DNA from: CAZGCA01 sp964524145
Lineage (GTDB): Bacteria; Hydrogenedentota; CAZGCA01
Reading direction: 5' to 3'
NCBI GenBank assembly: GCA_964524145.1
Contig: CAZGCA010000005.1
Coordinates: forward strand, 37,750 to 101,749
DNA length: 64,000 bases
Below, piece by piece: positions 33,840 through 42,871 of this stretch (the first letter of the stretch is position 1; each line of letters starts with the position of its first letter). A program made the translations under genes and the position numbers. The notes beneath the pieces were generated by a model. That model had not been told where the DNA came from, did not search any database, and saw nothing but the letters and a program-made list of their open reading frames with translations.

Positions 33840-36835
33840 GAGCCGCCCCGAAGGTTGAGCTCGACCGCGGCGAACTCCTGTTTCGCTTTGGCTAGGTCTT
33901 TCCAGTGGGATTTGGGGAACAACGTCAGGAAATCGGCATAGTGTTTTTCGGACGCGGTATAATCCTGCTGTTGGAGACAGCAGTTCCCCTGCTGTAGTGA
34001 CGCCCACTCGACGGCACCATCCGTCAGGTCGCCGAGCGACGCTATCTCGCCGTAGATGTTGCCGGCAGCCTTATAGTCGCCGATCTTAAAGAGTCGGTCG
34101 CCCCACTCAACGCAATGGGTCCGCAGGAAATCCGACGTCTTGTCTTGCCGTTGAGCCAGCGATTTCATCTCGTTCACCAACCGTGCCGCATCGGTATCGC
34201 GCTCGAGGGCTACGTACGTGCGTAACAGCACCCCATCGCCTTCGAGGGTTCTCTGGCTCGGATACATCTCGTGCGCTCTGGCGAGCTCTTTCAACGCACC
34301 GTGCAGGTTGCCGACGCCGCGCTTCGTCGTTCCAAGTTCGACCAGCGTGTTGTAGGCCACGGAATCAGGCACCCGTTTCAGGTCGACTCGTGCCAGATAC
34401 TGCAGCCCCTTCTCCCACTCGCCGCACTTGAGGAACAGCGCTCCCGCCATGTACAACGCCTCGTGGTTTTTGTCTCCGCTCGCCATCGTGACGTACGTTT
34501 CCGCTGCGTCTTCATACAAACCGAGGTGCTCGTACACCTCCCCCATCTTGCGCAGAATGAGATCGCGGCGAGGCCCGGTCACGGTGTCGGCGAGTTTCGA
34601 TTCCAGCACGTTTAGTGCCACCTGAGGTTGGCCTGATAGATAGTACACCTCCGCCAACTTCATGCTCGCATTGAATACGATCCCTTCCGAAGGATCCCCC
34701 GTCGCGACCTTCCGCAAGGCGACTTCGCTCTGTTCAAGGTTGCCGCTTGCAAGCGTGCTCAGACCTAGTCCGTACCACGCGTTTGTCTGGTCTTTATCCT
34801 TCCTCAACGCTTCCTTATACAGCCTGGTCGATTCGCCCCAGTTGCCGTCCTCATACTCGAGTTCGGCCAGTTCAATCATAAGAGGAACGTTGTCCGGCCA
34901 GCGGTAGTTGCTGCTTCGGGCCGTTCGGAGTGCTTCCGGCTGCCTGTCTTGCTCGCAGAGTATCTTACACAGCAGCAGCGCCGCCGCCGTGGCGTGCTCG
35001 CTGTCGGGAAACACGTCCATCACGTTCAGACACGTCCGTTCGGCCTTCCCATAGTCTTTCTTGCCCGCAAACACCTCGGCAAGGTGCAGCAACACCTTGT
35101 CGTTACCCTCGACGGATGTCGAAACCTGAAGCCTCTTCTCAAGCTCGTCGGCGGCAGTGTCGAAGTCGCCGTTCTCAGCAGCTATTACGCTGAGCTGTTC
35201 GTATGCCGGCGCAAGCACGTCGTCGTCGCGGGTCTCCTGCACGAGTTTCTTGAATATCTTCTCGGCGGCACTGGTTCTGCCTTGTCCCGCAAGCGACCGC
35301 GCCAGCAGGAAGTTGGCCTTATCGAGTATCGGCTCACTCTGATAATCCCACATAATCTGTCGCAACTTCTTTTCAGCGGCAACGTGATCCCCTTCAAGGA
35401 GAAACATACGCCCGACGGCAAGTTGTACCTCGGCGATATCCGGATAATCGGGGAACTTCTGCGCAGTCTCTTCATACGTCTCGCGGGCTACCGCGTAGCT
35501 TCCGGCCCGTTCATAGAGCCCGCCCACCCGTGCCATGGCCAGCGGAACGCTGGGACTCTCCGGGTCGTGCTCGACGGCTTTCTGATAGAGCTCGCGGACG
35601 TGTCTTATTTCCGCCGGATTGGATGCTTCGTGGAGCAAGGCTTCCGACGTTTCGGCCAGCAAGAACATCATTGGCGAACGGGGGGCAGCCGGGTCTGCTT
35701 TCGCCAGCTCTTCCAGCAAGAGCTCTCTGGCTTCGACATATTCGCCGTCATCGAACAGAGATTTGGCTCGATCCAACGCCGTGATGATAGGCGCCGGTTC
35801 CCCAGAGACCGGCTTGGAGACGTCGGGCGCCCTGTATTGAGAGCGGGAGCCCATCCACGAGTAAGCCGCCATCCAGGTAAGAATTCCAATAAAGACGGAA
35901 CATGCCACCGGCAAGATGGACCGGACACTTGCCGGAAACCTCACGACTATCCGTTTCCCCTCTGGGGGTTCTCCAGTCTCGGGTTCCTCGGCTTCCGGTT
36001 TTGCCGCTTCCTCCACCTGCGCGGCTTCTTCCAACTCGGCCGCTTCTTCCACCTCAACTTCGGCGACAAGGTCGGCGAGATCGGTTGTCGGACGCTCAGC
36101 GACCTCAGCTTCAAGTTCTTCGGTGGGAACGTGTGCCGCCGCCTCGAGCGCAGACAGAACGGCATCTTCATCTATGGCCGATTCTGCCTCGGCAGTTTCG
36201 ATAGACTCCTCCGTCGTAACGGGTTCAGCTGGCTCAGTGCCTGCCACTGCCGACACCGTTTCTTCCTGATAGAGGTCGGCCTCCGCGGGTTCCGCTGCCG
36301 CAGCAACCTCCGGCTCGACTTCCGGCTGGCTCACTTCTGCCTCAGCCACCGGCTCCTCCGGCGGCACACTCAGCGCTTCCATCGCTGCAACCAGTTTGCC
36401 TTTCTCCACCCCCTCCGCCGGAGTCTCGGCTTCCTCCTCCGTTGTTTCCTCCTCCGGAGCGGGTTCCTCCTCCGGAGTGGGTTCCTCAGGCAACTCGGCA
36501 GTTTCAGGACTCTCGTCGGCCTTGGCTTCTACTCGAAGCGCCTCCTCGAACATCCTGTCGAGTTCCGTCTCGCTGATGCTTTCTGCCGTCGTGGTGCTTT
36601 CCTCGTCCGGACTAACACCCAGCTCGGCGAAAAGTCTGTCGACTTCCGTTGTTGAAAGCTCGGCCGGCATAGCGGCGTCGAGATCGTCCAGATCCTCATC
36701 TGCCGCGCCGCCGCCGCTTAAGATCGACTCGAGATCGTCCAGCGATGGCGCTTCTTCGGCCGAGTCCTCGGTAGGTTCCGCCTGTTCAGGCGCGTCTGCA
36801 TCAGGGGGTGGTACCACGGGTCCGCCTCCGCGCAT
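33836..36835 (-). CDS. Large acidic single-pass TPR protein heading the flagellar regulatory operon
   Basis: This is a 999-residue protein of unknown function. Residues 1-300 are extremely acidic and Pro/Ala-rich with repeated EE-A-P patterns. Two short blocks (ELSTTEVDRLFAELGVS and SISETELDRMFEEALRV) resemble each other and may be binding motifs. One membrane helix follows (about 310-330, SILPVACSVFIGILTWMAAY). The remaining 650 residues form about fifteen TPR-like units (for example AKSLFDDGEYVEARELLLEE, YGLGLSTLASGNLEQSEVAL and EQLSVIAAENGDFDTAADEL), which should lie in the periplasm. A GTG at 36817 after GGAGG is an equally good start. It is transcribed first in an operon with a FlgN-like protein and the flagellar two-component pair, so a flagellar or polar-scaffold role is likely. 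Confidence 0.85.
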   Translation of the reverse strand: MRGGGPVVPPPDADAPEQAEPTEDSAEEAPSLDDLESILSGGGAADEDLDDLDAAMPAELSTTEVDRLFAELGVSPDEESTTTAESISETELDRMFEEALRVEAKADESPETAELPEEPTPEEEPAPEEETTEEEAETPAEGVEKGKLVAAMEALSVPPEEPVAEAEVSQPEVEPEVAAAAEPAEADLYQEETVSAVAGTEPAEPVTTEESIETAEAESAIDEDAVLSALEAAAHVPTEELEAEVAERPTTDLADLVAEVEVEEAAELEEAAQVEEAAKPEAEEPETGEPPEGKRIVVRFPASVRSILPVACSVFIGILTWMAAYSWMGSRSQYRAPDVSKPVSGEPAPIITALDRAKSLFDDGEYVEARELLLEELAKADPAAPRSPMMFLLAETSEALLHEASNPAEIRHVRELYQKAVEHDPESPSVPLAMARVGGLYERAGSYAVARETYEETAQKFPDYPDIAEVQLAVGRMFLLEGDHVAAEKKLRQIMWDYQSEPILDKANFLLARSLAGQGRTSAAEKIFKKLVQETRDDDVLAPAYEQLSVIAAENGDFDTAADELEKRLQVSTSVEGNDKVLLHLAEVFAGKKDYGKAERTCLNVMDVFPDSEHATAAALLLCKILCEQDRQPEALRTARSSNYRWPDNVPLMIELAELEYEDGNWGESTRLYKEALRKDKDQTNAWYGLGLSTLASGNLEQSEVALRKVATGDPSEGIVFNASMKLAEVYYLSGQPQVALNVLESKLADTVTGPRRDLILRKMGEVYEHLGLYEDAAETYVTMASGDKNHEALYMAGALFLKCGEWEKGLQYLARVDLKRVPDSVAYNTLVELGTTKRGVGNLHGALKELARAHEMYPSQRTLEGDGVLLRTYVALERDTDAARLVNEMKSLAQRQDKTSDFLRTHCVEWGDRLFKIGDYKAAGNIYGEIASLGDLTDGAVEWASLQQGNCCLQQQDYTASEKHYADFLTLFPKSHWKDLAKAKQEFAAVELNLRGGS

Positions 36836-36946
36836 TCTCCCAAAGCCGCAAGGGTAGAGTTGTCTCCCTCGACAAAAATATGTGCTGTCAAGTGCGTAAC
36901 AGCACGTTAAAACACTGTACCGACGTCGTCCGTGATGTTCAGCTAT

Positions 36947-36975
36947 ATCATAGCACATTTTCGCGGTATTGTCAA
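36947..36975 (-). promoter_or_regulatory. Sigma-70 promoter of the flagellar regulatory operon
   Basis: The minus strand has TTGACA, a 17-base spacer and TATGAT, a near-perfect housekeeping promoter. The 5' leader to the TPR gene would be about 100 bases. It fits constitutive expression of the regulators upstream of the sigma-54-driven operon. Confidence 0.8.
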
Positions 36976-37258
36976 GTCAATACTATCCCACAACATCTTG
37001 CGGCATGGGAACTTAACGGGATTTAACCCCATGTGCTGGGCTTACAAGCCCGGCAGAATATTCCTAGCGCGGCGGGATACTCTGAAACAGGTGAATATGT
37101 GCAGCCGATGTATCGAGGAGCGGATCGAGGTTTTACGGTTCAAACCAAGGCCGCATATCTCGCTGGAGCCCTGGGGTGTGGGTATTGGGAAGTCTTGTAT
37201 GGATTCACATTCGGGGGTGGATTGTACTACAATCAGAGAGTGAAAGGAGGGCATGCAG
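36976..37258. other. Gap between divergent operons
   Basis: About 280 bases lie between the leftward promoter and the rightward phosphatase gene. The right end holds a weak promoter candidate (TTCACA, 18 bases, TACAAT) just upstream of AAAGGAGG. No RNA gene is recognised in the rest. Confidence 0.35.
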
Positions 37259-37735
37259 ATGAAGGTTTATCTGGTACAGCACGGTGAACCTGTTCCGAAG
37301 GAGACGGATCCTGAACGTCCATTAACGGAGAAAGGCCGTGCGGATGCTCGGAAGGTTGCGAGGTTGCTGGGGATGTCGCAGGTCAAGGTTCCGGAAGCGT
37401 GGCACAGCGGCAAGACGCGGGCAAGGGAAACTGCGGAGATCCTTGCTGCTGCAATCGAGGCCGAAGTCTCGAAAGCTGAAGGTCTCGCTCCGCTCGATCC
37501 GGTATCCCCGGTTCGCGACAAGATAGAGGGGCGCGCGGAGGATTTGATGCTGGTGGGTCACCTGCCGTTCATGGCGCGGTTGGCCTCGCTGCTCGTGCTG
37601 GACAATGAGTTGCCGGAGATAGTAGCATTCCGCCAGGGCGGCATCGTATGCATCGAGGGCCGGGAGGACGGTGGGTGGCGGGTGGCGTGGATGGTCGTCC
37701 CGGACCTGCTTTGCGGTGATACTGGAGACGCGTGA
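37259..37735 (+). CDS. sixA: SixA-like histidine phosphatase
   Basis: This is a 158-residue member of the histidine phosphatase superfamily, related to SixA, which removes phosphate from His-phosphorylated proteins. The catalytic region reads MKVYLVQHGEPVP; the usual RHG is QHG here. Other family positions are AWHSGKTRARETAEIL and DLMLVGHLPFMARL with the second His. The ATG used has AAAGGAGG eight bases away, and another ATG two codons upstream is too close. It lies 28 bases before the oxidoreductase gene and probably shares its transcript. The substrate is unknown. Confidence 0.85.
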   Translation: MKVYLVQHGEPVPKETDPERPLTEKGRADARKVARLLGMSQVKVPEAWHSGKTRARETAEILAAAIEAEVSKAEGLAPLDPVSPVRDKIEGRAEDLMLVGHLPFMARLASLLVLDNELPEIVAFRQGGIVCIEGREDGGWRVAWMVVPDLLCGDTGDA

Positions 37736-37763
37736 GCAACCGGGAAACGGAAGGAAGGACTGC

Positions 37764-38780
37764 ATGAACACAGGAGAACCGGAAAGAAAGCTGAAGGTGG
37801 GATTTGTGGGATGCGGAAGCCATGCGCGGATGGCAATATATCCGTGCTTGCGTATGGCACCGATAGAACTTTGCGCGGTCTGCGACATGATACCTGAAAA
37901 GGGGCAGGAAGTCGGAGGGTGGTTCGGCGCGCAACGGATCTATACAGACCACATCGAGATGATGGAACAGGAGACACTGGACGCGATCTTCGTCGTGGCT
38001 GGCCCGAAGGTCCATCCCGTGGTGGCGTGTGACGCGCTCGACCGCGGGTTGCACGTCTGGATGGAGAAACCGCCGGCGTTGAGTTCGGCGGATGCGATCG
38101 AGGTCGTCAAGAGAAGCGAGAAAGCGGGCAAACACGTCATGGTGGGGTTCATGAAACGGTTCGCCACGGGATACGTCATGGCGAAAGAAGCGATGGGTGA
38201 CCCGGCGTTTGGCACGCCGACAATGCTGCACTGTCGATATACCTCCGCTCCGTATGCTGACGAGGAGAACCATGTCCGTGATTTCGCGATCCATCACCTT
38301 GACCTCGCACGGTTCTTCATGGGTGACGTCTCGAGGATCTACGTCGAGAAGTCTCGCATCCGGGATGGTGTTCTTGCGATAGCCGCTACGGTGAAGTTTG
38401 TAAACGGCGCAGTGGGCGTACTGCACCTGGGCTCATGCGAAGGGTGGTTCAGCGGCGGCGAACGGGTGACGATAGGCGGCGACGAGACCGCGGTCATAGT
38501 GGACAACGTGGTGAGTTTCCAGAGATTCCCGAAACCGGCGCCGGGACGTGAAGGCGATGCGCACCTCAAACACGGCACCTTCTGGGAACCCAACTGGTAC
38601 TATCCTGCCGACCGCAACAGCGGCCTTGTTCATCAAGGCTATGCAGGCGAGGTAAGACACTTTGCCGAGTCCATCCTCGCAGGAGCTGCTCCGAAGCCCG
38701 ACATGAGGGACGGGTACGAAGCTCTGAGGCTTGTGGAAGCGATTATCGAGAGCGACGGTGCCGTGGTCGAATTAAGCTAG
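37764..38780 (+). CDS. Gfo/Idh/MocA family NAD(P)-dependent oxidoreductase
   Basis: This is a 338-residue oxidoreductase of the family acting on sugars, inositols and related alcohols. The N-terminal Rossmann motif is VGFVGCGSHARMAIYPCL, and the family Lys sits in HVWMEKPPALSSADA. The second domain has FAIHHLDLARFFMGDV with the conserved His. It is followed by a 79-bp segment that recurs at 44675, and its last three codons and stop are part of that repeat. RBS GGAAGGA precedes the ATG. The substrate cannot be named. Confidence 0.9.
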   Translation: MNTGEPERKLKVGFVGCGSHARMAIYPCLRMAPIELCAVCDMIPEKGQEVGGWFGAQRIYTDHIEMMEQETLDAIFVVAGPKVHPVVACDALDRGLHVWMEKPPALSSADAIEVVKRSEKAGKHVMVGFMKRFATGYVMAKEAMGDPAFGTPTMLHCRYTSAPYADEENHVRDFAIHHLDLARFFMGDVSRIYVEKSRIRDGVLAIAATVKFVNGAVGVLHLGSCEGWFSGGERVTIGGDETAVIVDNVVSFQRFPKPAPGREGDAHLKHGTFWEPNWYYPADRNSGLVHQGYAGEVRHFAESILAGAAPKPDMRDGYEALRLVEAIIESDGAVVELS

Positions 38781-38849
38781 GTGCCGTGCATGGGGTCTAT
38801 CGTAGAGTCCTGCCAGCGGAACAACTCGTGGTCTATCTTCTCGAGTTCG
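38771..38849. repeat. 79-bp direct repeat, left copy (host gene 3' ends)
   Basis: This copy matches 44675-44753 at 77 of 79 positions. It contains the last codons and stop of the oxidoreductase gene, followed by a broken copy of the 3' end of the radical SAM gene on the minus strand (ending DPMHGT). The original junction of the two convergent genes therefore appears to have been duplicated on both sides of an inserted island. Confidence 0.9.
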
Positions 38850-38860
38850 TAGCTGGTGGG

Positions 38861-38999
38861 CGCGGCACGGCGGAGCAGTGGTTCAAAGAAGGCAAGAACG
38901 CAGTGAAATGGAGTCGGCTCTCGTGTCACGACTTCATGGACAACCAGGTGCCGACTGCAACTGTTCGCCCTGGCCTATAACTTGGGCAACTTCCTTCGC
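38861..38999 (+). pseudogene. IS1380-type transposase remnant, frameshifted
   Basis: A fragment encodes GTAEQWFKEGKNAVKWSRLS, CHDFMDNQV and, after a shift of frame near 38955, RLQLFALAYNLGNFLRRLS. This is the C-terminal region of DDE transposases of the IS1380 group. It lies directly after the left direct repeat and has no start. It marks past transposition at the island edge. The following 240 bases to the nucleoside hydrolase gene hold nothing recognisable. Confidence 0.72.
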
Positions 39000-39246
39000 A
39001 GACTCTCAGGAATGGAAACGACTCAAAACCCGATGGGGAGGTCCGTCCCAAATTCGCACGTACAGCGCTGACGGTCGTTCTTGGTGACTGCTATCGGGCC
39101 GTGAACGACCTTCAAAGAGCGACCGTGGCAGCAGAATTGGTCTTGAATCTGTCAGTGTGTGACTATATAGTGGTTGGTAACTTGCCCGTGGTGGTCACGC
39201 GAAGGTCTATATGGGAAATGTCGGATCAATATATGGAGGTGGGATC

Positions 39247-40320
39247 GTGAAAACATGTTCCGTCTTATTGATGGTAGTGGTTCTCTGCCTGTTCTCATCG
39301 CCCAGCAATGGGCAGAAACACCCTGTCAAAGTAATTTTCGATTCTGATATGGCGTTGGATAGTGAAGACATGAATGCCCTTTGTCTGCTGCATGCTTTTG
39401 CTGATGAAGGTGAAGCAGAAATAATTGCCACTGTGGCTTGTGGCTATGAAACAAACAGGGCATCAGGTGCCACAATCGATGCTATCAATACATTTTACAG
39501 TCGGCCCGATATTCCAGTAGGAACCACAAAAATACATCCGGTTTTTCATAAGTATGCCATACCATTGGCACGCAGTTCGTGGACTACAGCTGTACGCGAT
39601 AATTACCCGCACGATGTTCCGGATGACGATAAATGTCCGAGTGCTGTATCCGTCTACCGGGAAGCATTGTCAAAACAACCAGATAACAGCGTGGTGATTG
39701 TGACAACAGGTTGGCTTGTGAATCTCAGAGACCTGCTGGATTCAAAACCAGACGGCAGAAGCGACCTGAACGGGAGAGAACTGGTCAGCTCAAAAGTGAA
39801 AGAACTTTCAGTGATGGGCGGATCTTTTCCGCAGGGATGGGAATATAACTTTTGCTTTGCCGGTGTTGGACGATGCACAAAATATGTTCTGGAAAACTGG
39901 CCCGAGAACGTTCCGGTAATGATAAGCGGAGTCGAGATCGGCCTGAAAATAATATCCGGGAAAGTCTATAAGGATGAGCTCCCTGATTGCCCCCTGCGTA
40001 GAGGATTAGAAGACGCCTGGAATGCCCTCAGCGCAGGTAGACCGAGCTGGGACGAAACCGCAGTGATATATGCCGTAAGGGGATTGTCATTCGAAGGCGA
40101 CGAATATTGGAAAAAACAATCCCAGGGAAGCGTATTAGTTGATGACACAACAGGGGTAACCAAATGGGTGCCCACACCTGATAAGAATCAATCATACCTC
40201 ATAGAATCCATGAATCCTGATTTACTCGCCAGATTGATGGAAAGTCTTATTGTTAACAGTACCAAGAATGCATTAAAGATCACTGATCAACCTGATTCCG
40301 CAGATGAATCAGTTGACTAA
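39247..40320 (+). CDS. Nucleoside hydrolase-like secreted protein
   Basis: This is a 357-residue protein related to inosine-uridine nucleoside hydrolases, which split nucleosides to base and ribose. It starts with GTG after GGAGGTGGGATC and carries a signal peptide to about residue 24. The family Asp cluster is altered: VIFDSDMALDSEDMNALCLL instead of the usual DTDxGxDDA. So activity needs caution, though Asp residues at two positions remain. The segment SVMGGSFP matches the family. Codons and base composition are visibly more A/T-rich than in neighbouring genes, a sign of transfer. It is the first intact gene of the island. Confidence 0.78.
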   Translation: MKTCSVLLMVVVLCLFSSPSNGQKHPVKVIFDSDMALDSEDMNALCLLHAFADEGEAEIIATVACGYETNRASGATIDAINTFYSRPDIPVGTTKIHPVFHKYAIPLARSSWTTAVRDNYPHDVPDDDKCPSAVSVYREALSKQPDNSVVIVTTGWLVNLRDLLDSKPDGRSDLNGRELVSSKVKELSVMGGSFPQGWEYNFCFAGVGRCTKYVLENWPENVPVMISGVEIGLKIISGKVYKDELPDCPLRRGLEDAWNALSAGRPSWDETAVIYAVRGLSFEGDEYWKKQSQGSVLVDDTTGVTKWVPTPDKNQSYLIESMNPDLLARLMESLIVNSTKNALKITDQPDSADESVD

Positions 40321-40902
40321 GGCCATGACAGGATAGAGCCAAGGAAATGTGAGGTGATCAAGAAACTGGATTTCCCTAGTAACAGATGTATGTGCGACGG
40401 CAGCGCGAAACCTTATTTGCTGACGGTCGTCCTGTCGGGAAGGGAGACGTTAGGCGGCTAAGAGACGGGCGCACGAGATGGTCTGCAATCAGCTCGACGT
40501 GGCTGAGCGTTGGTCAAAGCAGGGGGGTCTGGACGGTTTTGCGTTGTGCTGCGACTCCTGCTTTAATTCGGGTCCTTTCCTTGGTCCGGGTCTTTTTGGG
40601 GAGATGGTGAGGCCCTATTTGACGAGGTTATGTGTGGGTCTGCGAGACCTGGGGTTTTATGGTATCAAGCATTCTGACATATAAAGATGCCTTACTGAGG
40701 ATTGCCGATTGATGGGATGGGCAGTCGCTGGTAATGTCGACCGATGATTGCTATCATCACAATCGCGTGCTACGATCCACATTAATGTACCCGCCAGGTG
40801 CTGGCGGGGGCGAGTCTGGTGTGACTGTCTTGCCGGATTCATACGCGCGGTTTTCACCGCGCAGCGGACGTCTGAAGGGAATGCCGAACGGAGGGTAGAT
40901 CC
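40321..40902. other. Gap with a broken URO-D gene
   Basis: The 580 bases between the nucleoside hydrolase and the RhaT-type gene contain one recognisable remnant, described separately, and otherwise no open frame with a good start. The last bases hold GGAGGG, the ribosome-binding site of the transporter gene. Confidence 0.5.
40463..40684 (+). pseudogene. Uroporphyrinogen decarboxylase-family fragment
   Basis: The frame encodes RRAHEMVCNQLDVAERWSKQ, GGLDGFALCCDSCFNSGPF and LFGEMVRPYLTRL, then stops at IKHSDI. This is the middle of a URO-D/methyltransferase-like protein, as in the full gene at 42864. Both ends are missing, so it is a remnant. Confidence 0.68.
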
Positions 40903-41931
40903 ATGAATGATGTCGTGGCCGGTCTTCTAATTGTCCTCGTTGCATCAGTATTGCAGGGAAGCTTCATGGTCCCCATGTCCTACGTGAAGAAGTGGCAATG
41001 GGAGAATTCGTGGGCGCTGTTCTCAGTTCTTGGGATGATCGGATTCAACTGGGTGTTGGCCATGGTCACGATTCCCTCGCTTCTCGATGTATACCGCGCT
41101 GCCCCAGCTGCCGCTTTGGCAACGCCTGGCGTTTTTGGCCTGTGCTGGGGCGTAGGTGCGGTCTGTTTTGGTTTGGGGGTGGCGGCAGCCGGTTTTGCCT
41201 TGGGATATGCGATAATCATGGGTATTGTGCTTAGTTTCGGGGCCTTCATTCCCATGCTTGTTCAGCACCAGGAGGAGATTCTCTCGACAAAGGGACTGTT
41301 GGTTCTCTCGAGCTTGGCCGTCATGATTGTTGGCATTGCGGTGTTTGGAACGGCGGGGACGCGCAAGGAGAAGGAGCAAAGCGAGAAGACGGGGGCTATC
41401 ACCAAGACTTCGACATTGTCGATCAAGGTGGCTCTTGCCATCTGCATCGTGGCGGGGCTGCTTTCTTGTCTGACCAACGTCGGCTTTTCCCTTAGCGAAT
41501 CGCTTGTCGATCTCGCAAAAGAGCACGACGTCTCCGAGAACTGGGCCGGCAACTCGGTCTGGGCGATCCTATTCACTTTCGGGGCTCTCGTGAATCTGGG
41601 GTATTGTGGGTATCTGTTCACGAAGAACAAATCATTCAGTGCGTACCGAGAGCCGGGTCTGTTGAGGAATTTCCTTCTGGTGGCGTTCATGTCGTTTATG
41701 TGGATTGGCAGTTTCGTTCTCTATGGCCTGGGCGCGGGCATGATGGGCGATTGGGGCAATGTGATAGGCTGGTCGGTGTTTATCGCGTTGTCGATAACCA
41801 TCGCCAACCTGTGGGGCTTCGTCCAAGGAGAATGGGCCAACACGACAGCCAAGACACGCACGTTGATGGGTACCGGCCTTGGGATTCTGGTCGTAGCCAT
41901 CGTCATCACCGCATTCAGTAACCTGAAATAG
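40903..41931 (+). CDS. RhaT-type sugar/proton symporter
   Basis: This is a 342-residue membrane protein with ten helices and the layout of the L-rhamnose-proton symporter RhaT in the drug/metabolite transporter superfamily. Typical features are the start VVAGLLIVLVASVLQGSFMV, the segment FGLCWGVGAVCFGLGVAAAG and the C-terminal LSITIANLWGFVQGEW. GGAGGG stands seven bases before the ATG. Only 13 bases separate it from the ribokinase gene. The sugar could be rhamnose or a related deoxysugar or pentose; the neighbours suggest a ribose-like or nucleoside-derived sugar. Confidence 0.85.
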   Translation: MNDVVAGLLIVLVASVLQGSFMVPMSYVKKWQWENSWALFSVLGMIGFNWVLAMVTIPSLLDVYRAAPAAALATPGVFGLCWGVGAVCFGLGVAAAGFALGYAIIMGIVLSFGAFIPMLVQHQEEILSTKGLLVLSSLAVMIVGIAVFGTAGTRKEKEQSEKTGAITKTSTLSIKVALAICIVAGLLSCLTNVGFSLSESLVDLAKEHDVSENWAGNSVWAILFTFGALVNLGYCGYLFTKNKSFSAYREPGLLRNFLLVAFMSFMWIGSFVLYGLGAGMMGDWGNVIGWSVFIALSITIANLWGFVQGEWANTTAKTRTLMGTGLGILVVAIVITAFSNLK

Positions 41932-41944
41932 CAGGGAGGAACCC

Positions 41945-42871
41945 ATGGACAAGATTCTAGTGATAGGAAGCTACAATGTGGGGTTGACGGTCTTTGGCCC
42001 GGCGATTCCGAAAACCGGCCAGACAATCCTGGGCAACCACTTTGACATGGGGCCTGGGGGCAAGGGGTCTAACCAAGCAATTGCCGTCGCACGTCTCGGC
42101 GGCGATGTCACCTTCCTCGCGAAAGTGGGCGGCGACTCGTTCGGCAGGGACGCCCTGGACCTTTTCCGTCGCGAGGGAATCAACACGGACTACATTGGGA
42201 CGGATGACGCGGCCCACACCGGGGCGGGCATTATCTTCGTGGATGCCGACGGAGAGAATGCCATCGGCGTCGCACCGGGCGCGAACCTGAAGCTCACGAC
42301 CGATGAGTTGGACAGGGACGTCGAACTCTTTGAAAGATCGGCATGCGTGCTTATGCAACTCGAGATTGCGTTGCCCACGGTGTACCACGCCATCGAGAAG
42401 GCAAAGGAACATTCGTGCACGGTCGTGCTGAATCCCGCACCCGCTCAAAAGCTGGATCCCCGGTACGTCTCGATGGTCGATATTCTCACACCCAATGAGA
42501 GCGAAGCGGAGGTGCTCACCGGCGTCGCTGTAACGGACCGCGAGAGCGCCGCGTCCGCGGCCCGTGCACTGCTCTCGCAGGGCGTGGAGACAGTCATCAT
42601 TACCATGGGCGAACAGGGCTCTCTGTTGGTTTCCGAGGGTGTCGAGGAGCATTTTCCGGCTTACCGGGTTGACGCGGTGGACACGACGGGCGCCGGCGAT
42701 GCGTTCAATGCGGGCTTGGTGTACGCGCTGGCCGCGGGTCAAGGCATCGAAGAAGCGATAGACTTCGGTTCGAAAGTGGCGGCTATCCTGGTGACGCACA
42801 TCGGCTGTGTGCCCGGCCTGCCGACGCTGGCTGAAGTCGAGGGGTTTTCTGGGAGTCCGGGGCATGGCTGA
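41945..42871 (+). CDS. rbsK: Ribokinase (PfkB family)
   Basis: This is a 308-residue sugar kinase that phosphorylates ribose or a similar sugar with ATP. The N-terminal GPGGKGSNQAIAVARLGGDV and the C-terminal DTTGAGDAFNAGLVYALAAG with the catalytic Asp are the PfkB signatures. Substrate-loop residues fit ribokinase rather than fructokinase, but the exact sugar is uncertain. RBS GGGAGGA. The stop overlaps the start of the next gene, so the transporter, kinase and URO-D-like gene form an operon. Confidence 0.88.
   Translation: MDKILVIGSYNVGLTVFGPAIPKTGQTILGNHFDMGPGGKGSNQAIAVARLGGDVTFLAKVGGDSFGRDALDLFRREGINTDYIGTDDAAHTGAGIIFVDADGENAIGVAPGANLKLTTDELDRDVELFERSACVLMQLEIALPTVYHAIEKAKEHSCTVVLNPAPAQKLDPRYVSMVDILTPNESEAEVLTGVAVTDRESAASAARALLSQGVETVIITMGEQGSLLVSEGVEEHFPAYRVDAVDTTGAGDAFNAGLVYALAAGQGIEEAIDFGSKVAAILVTHIGCVPGLPTLAEVEGFSGSPGHG

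Noticed and set aside
34949..36655. Long open frame on the plus strand (over 560 codons) opposite the TPR gene
   Set aside because: It mirrors the acidic low-complexity region of the real gene, lacks an RBS and encodes Arg/Leu/Phe-rich junk.
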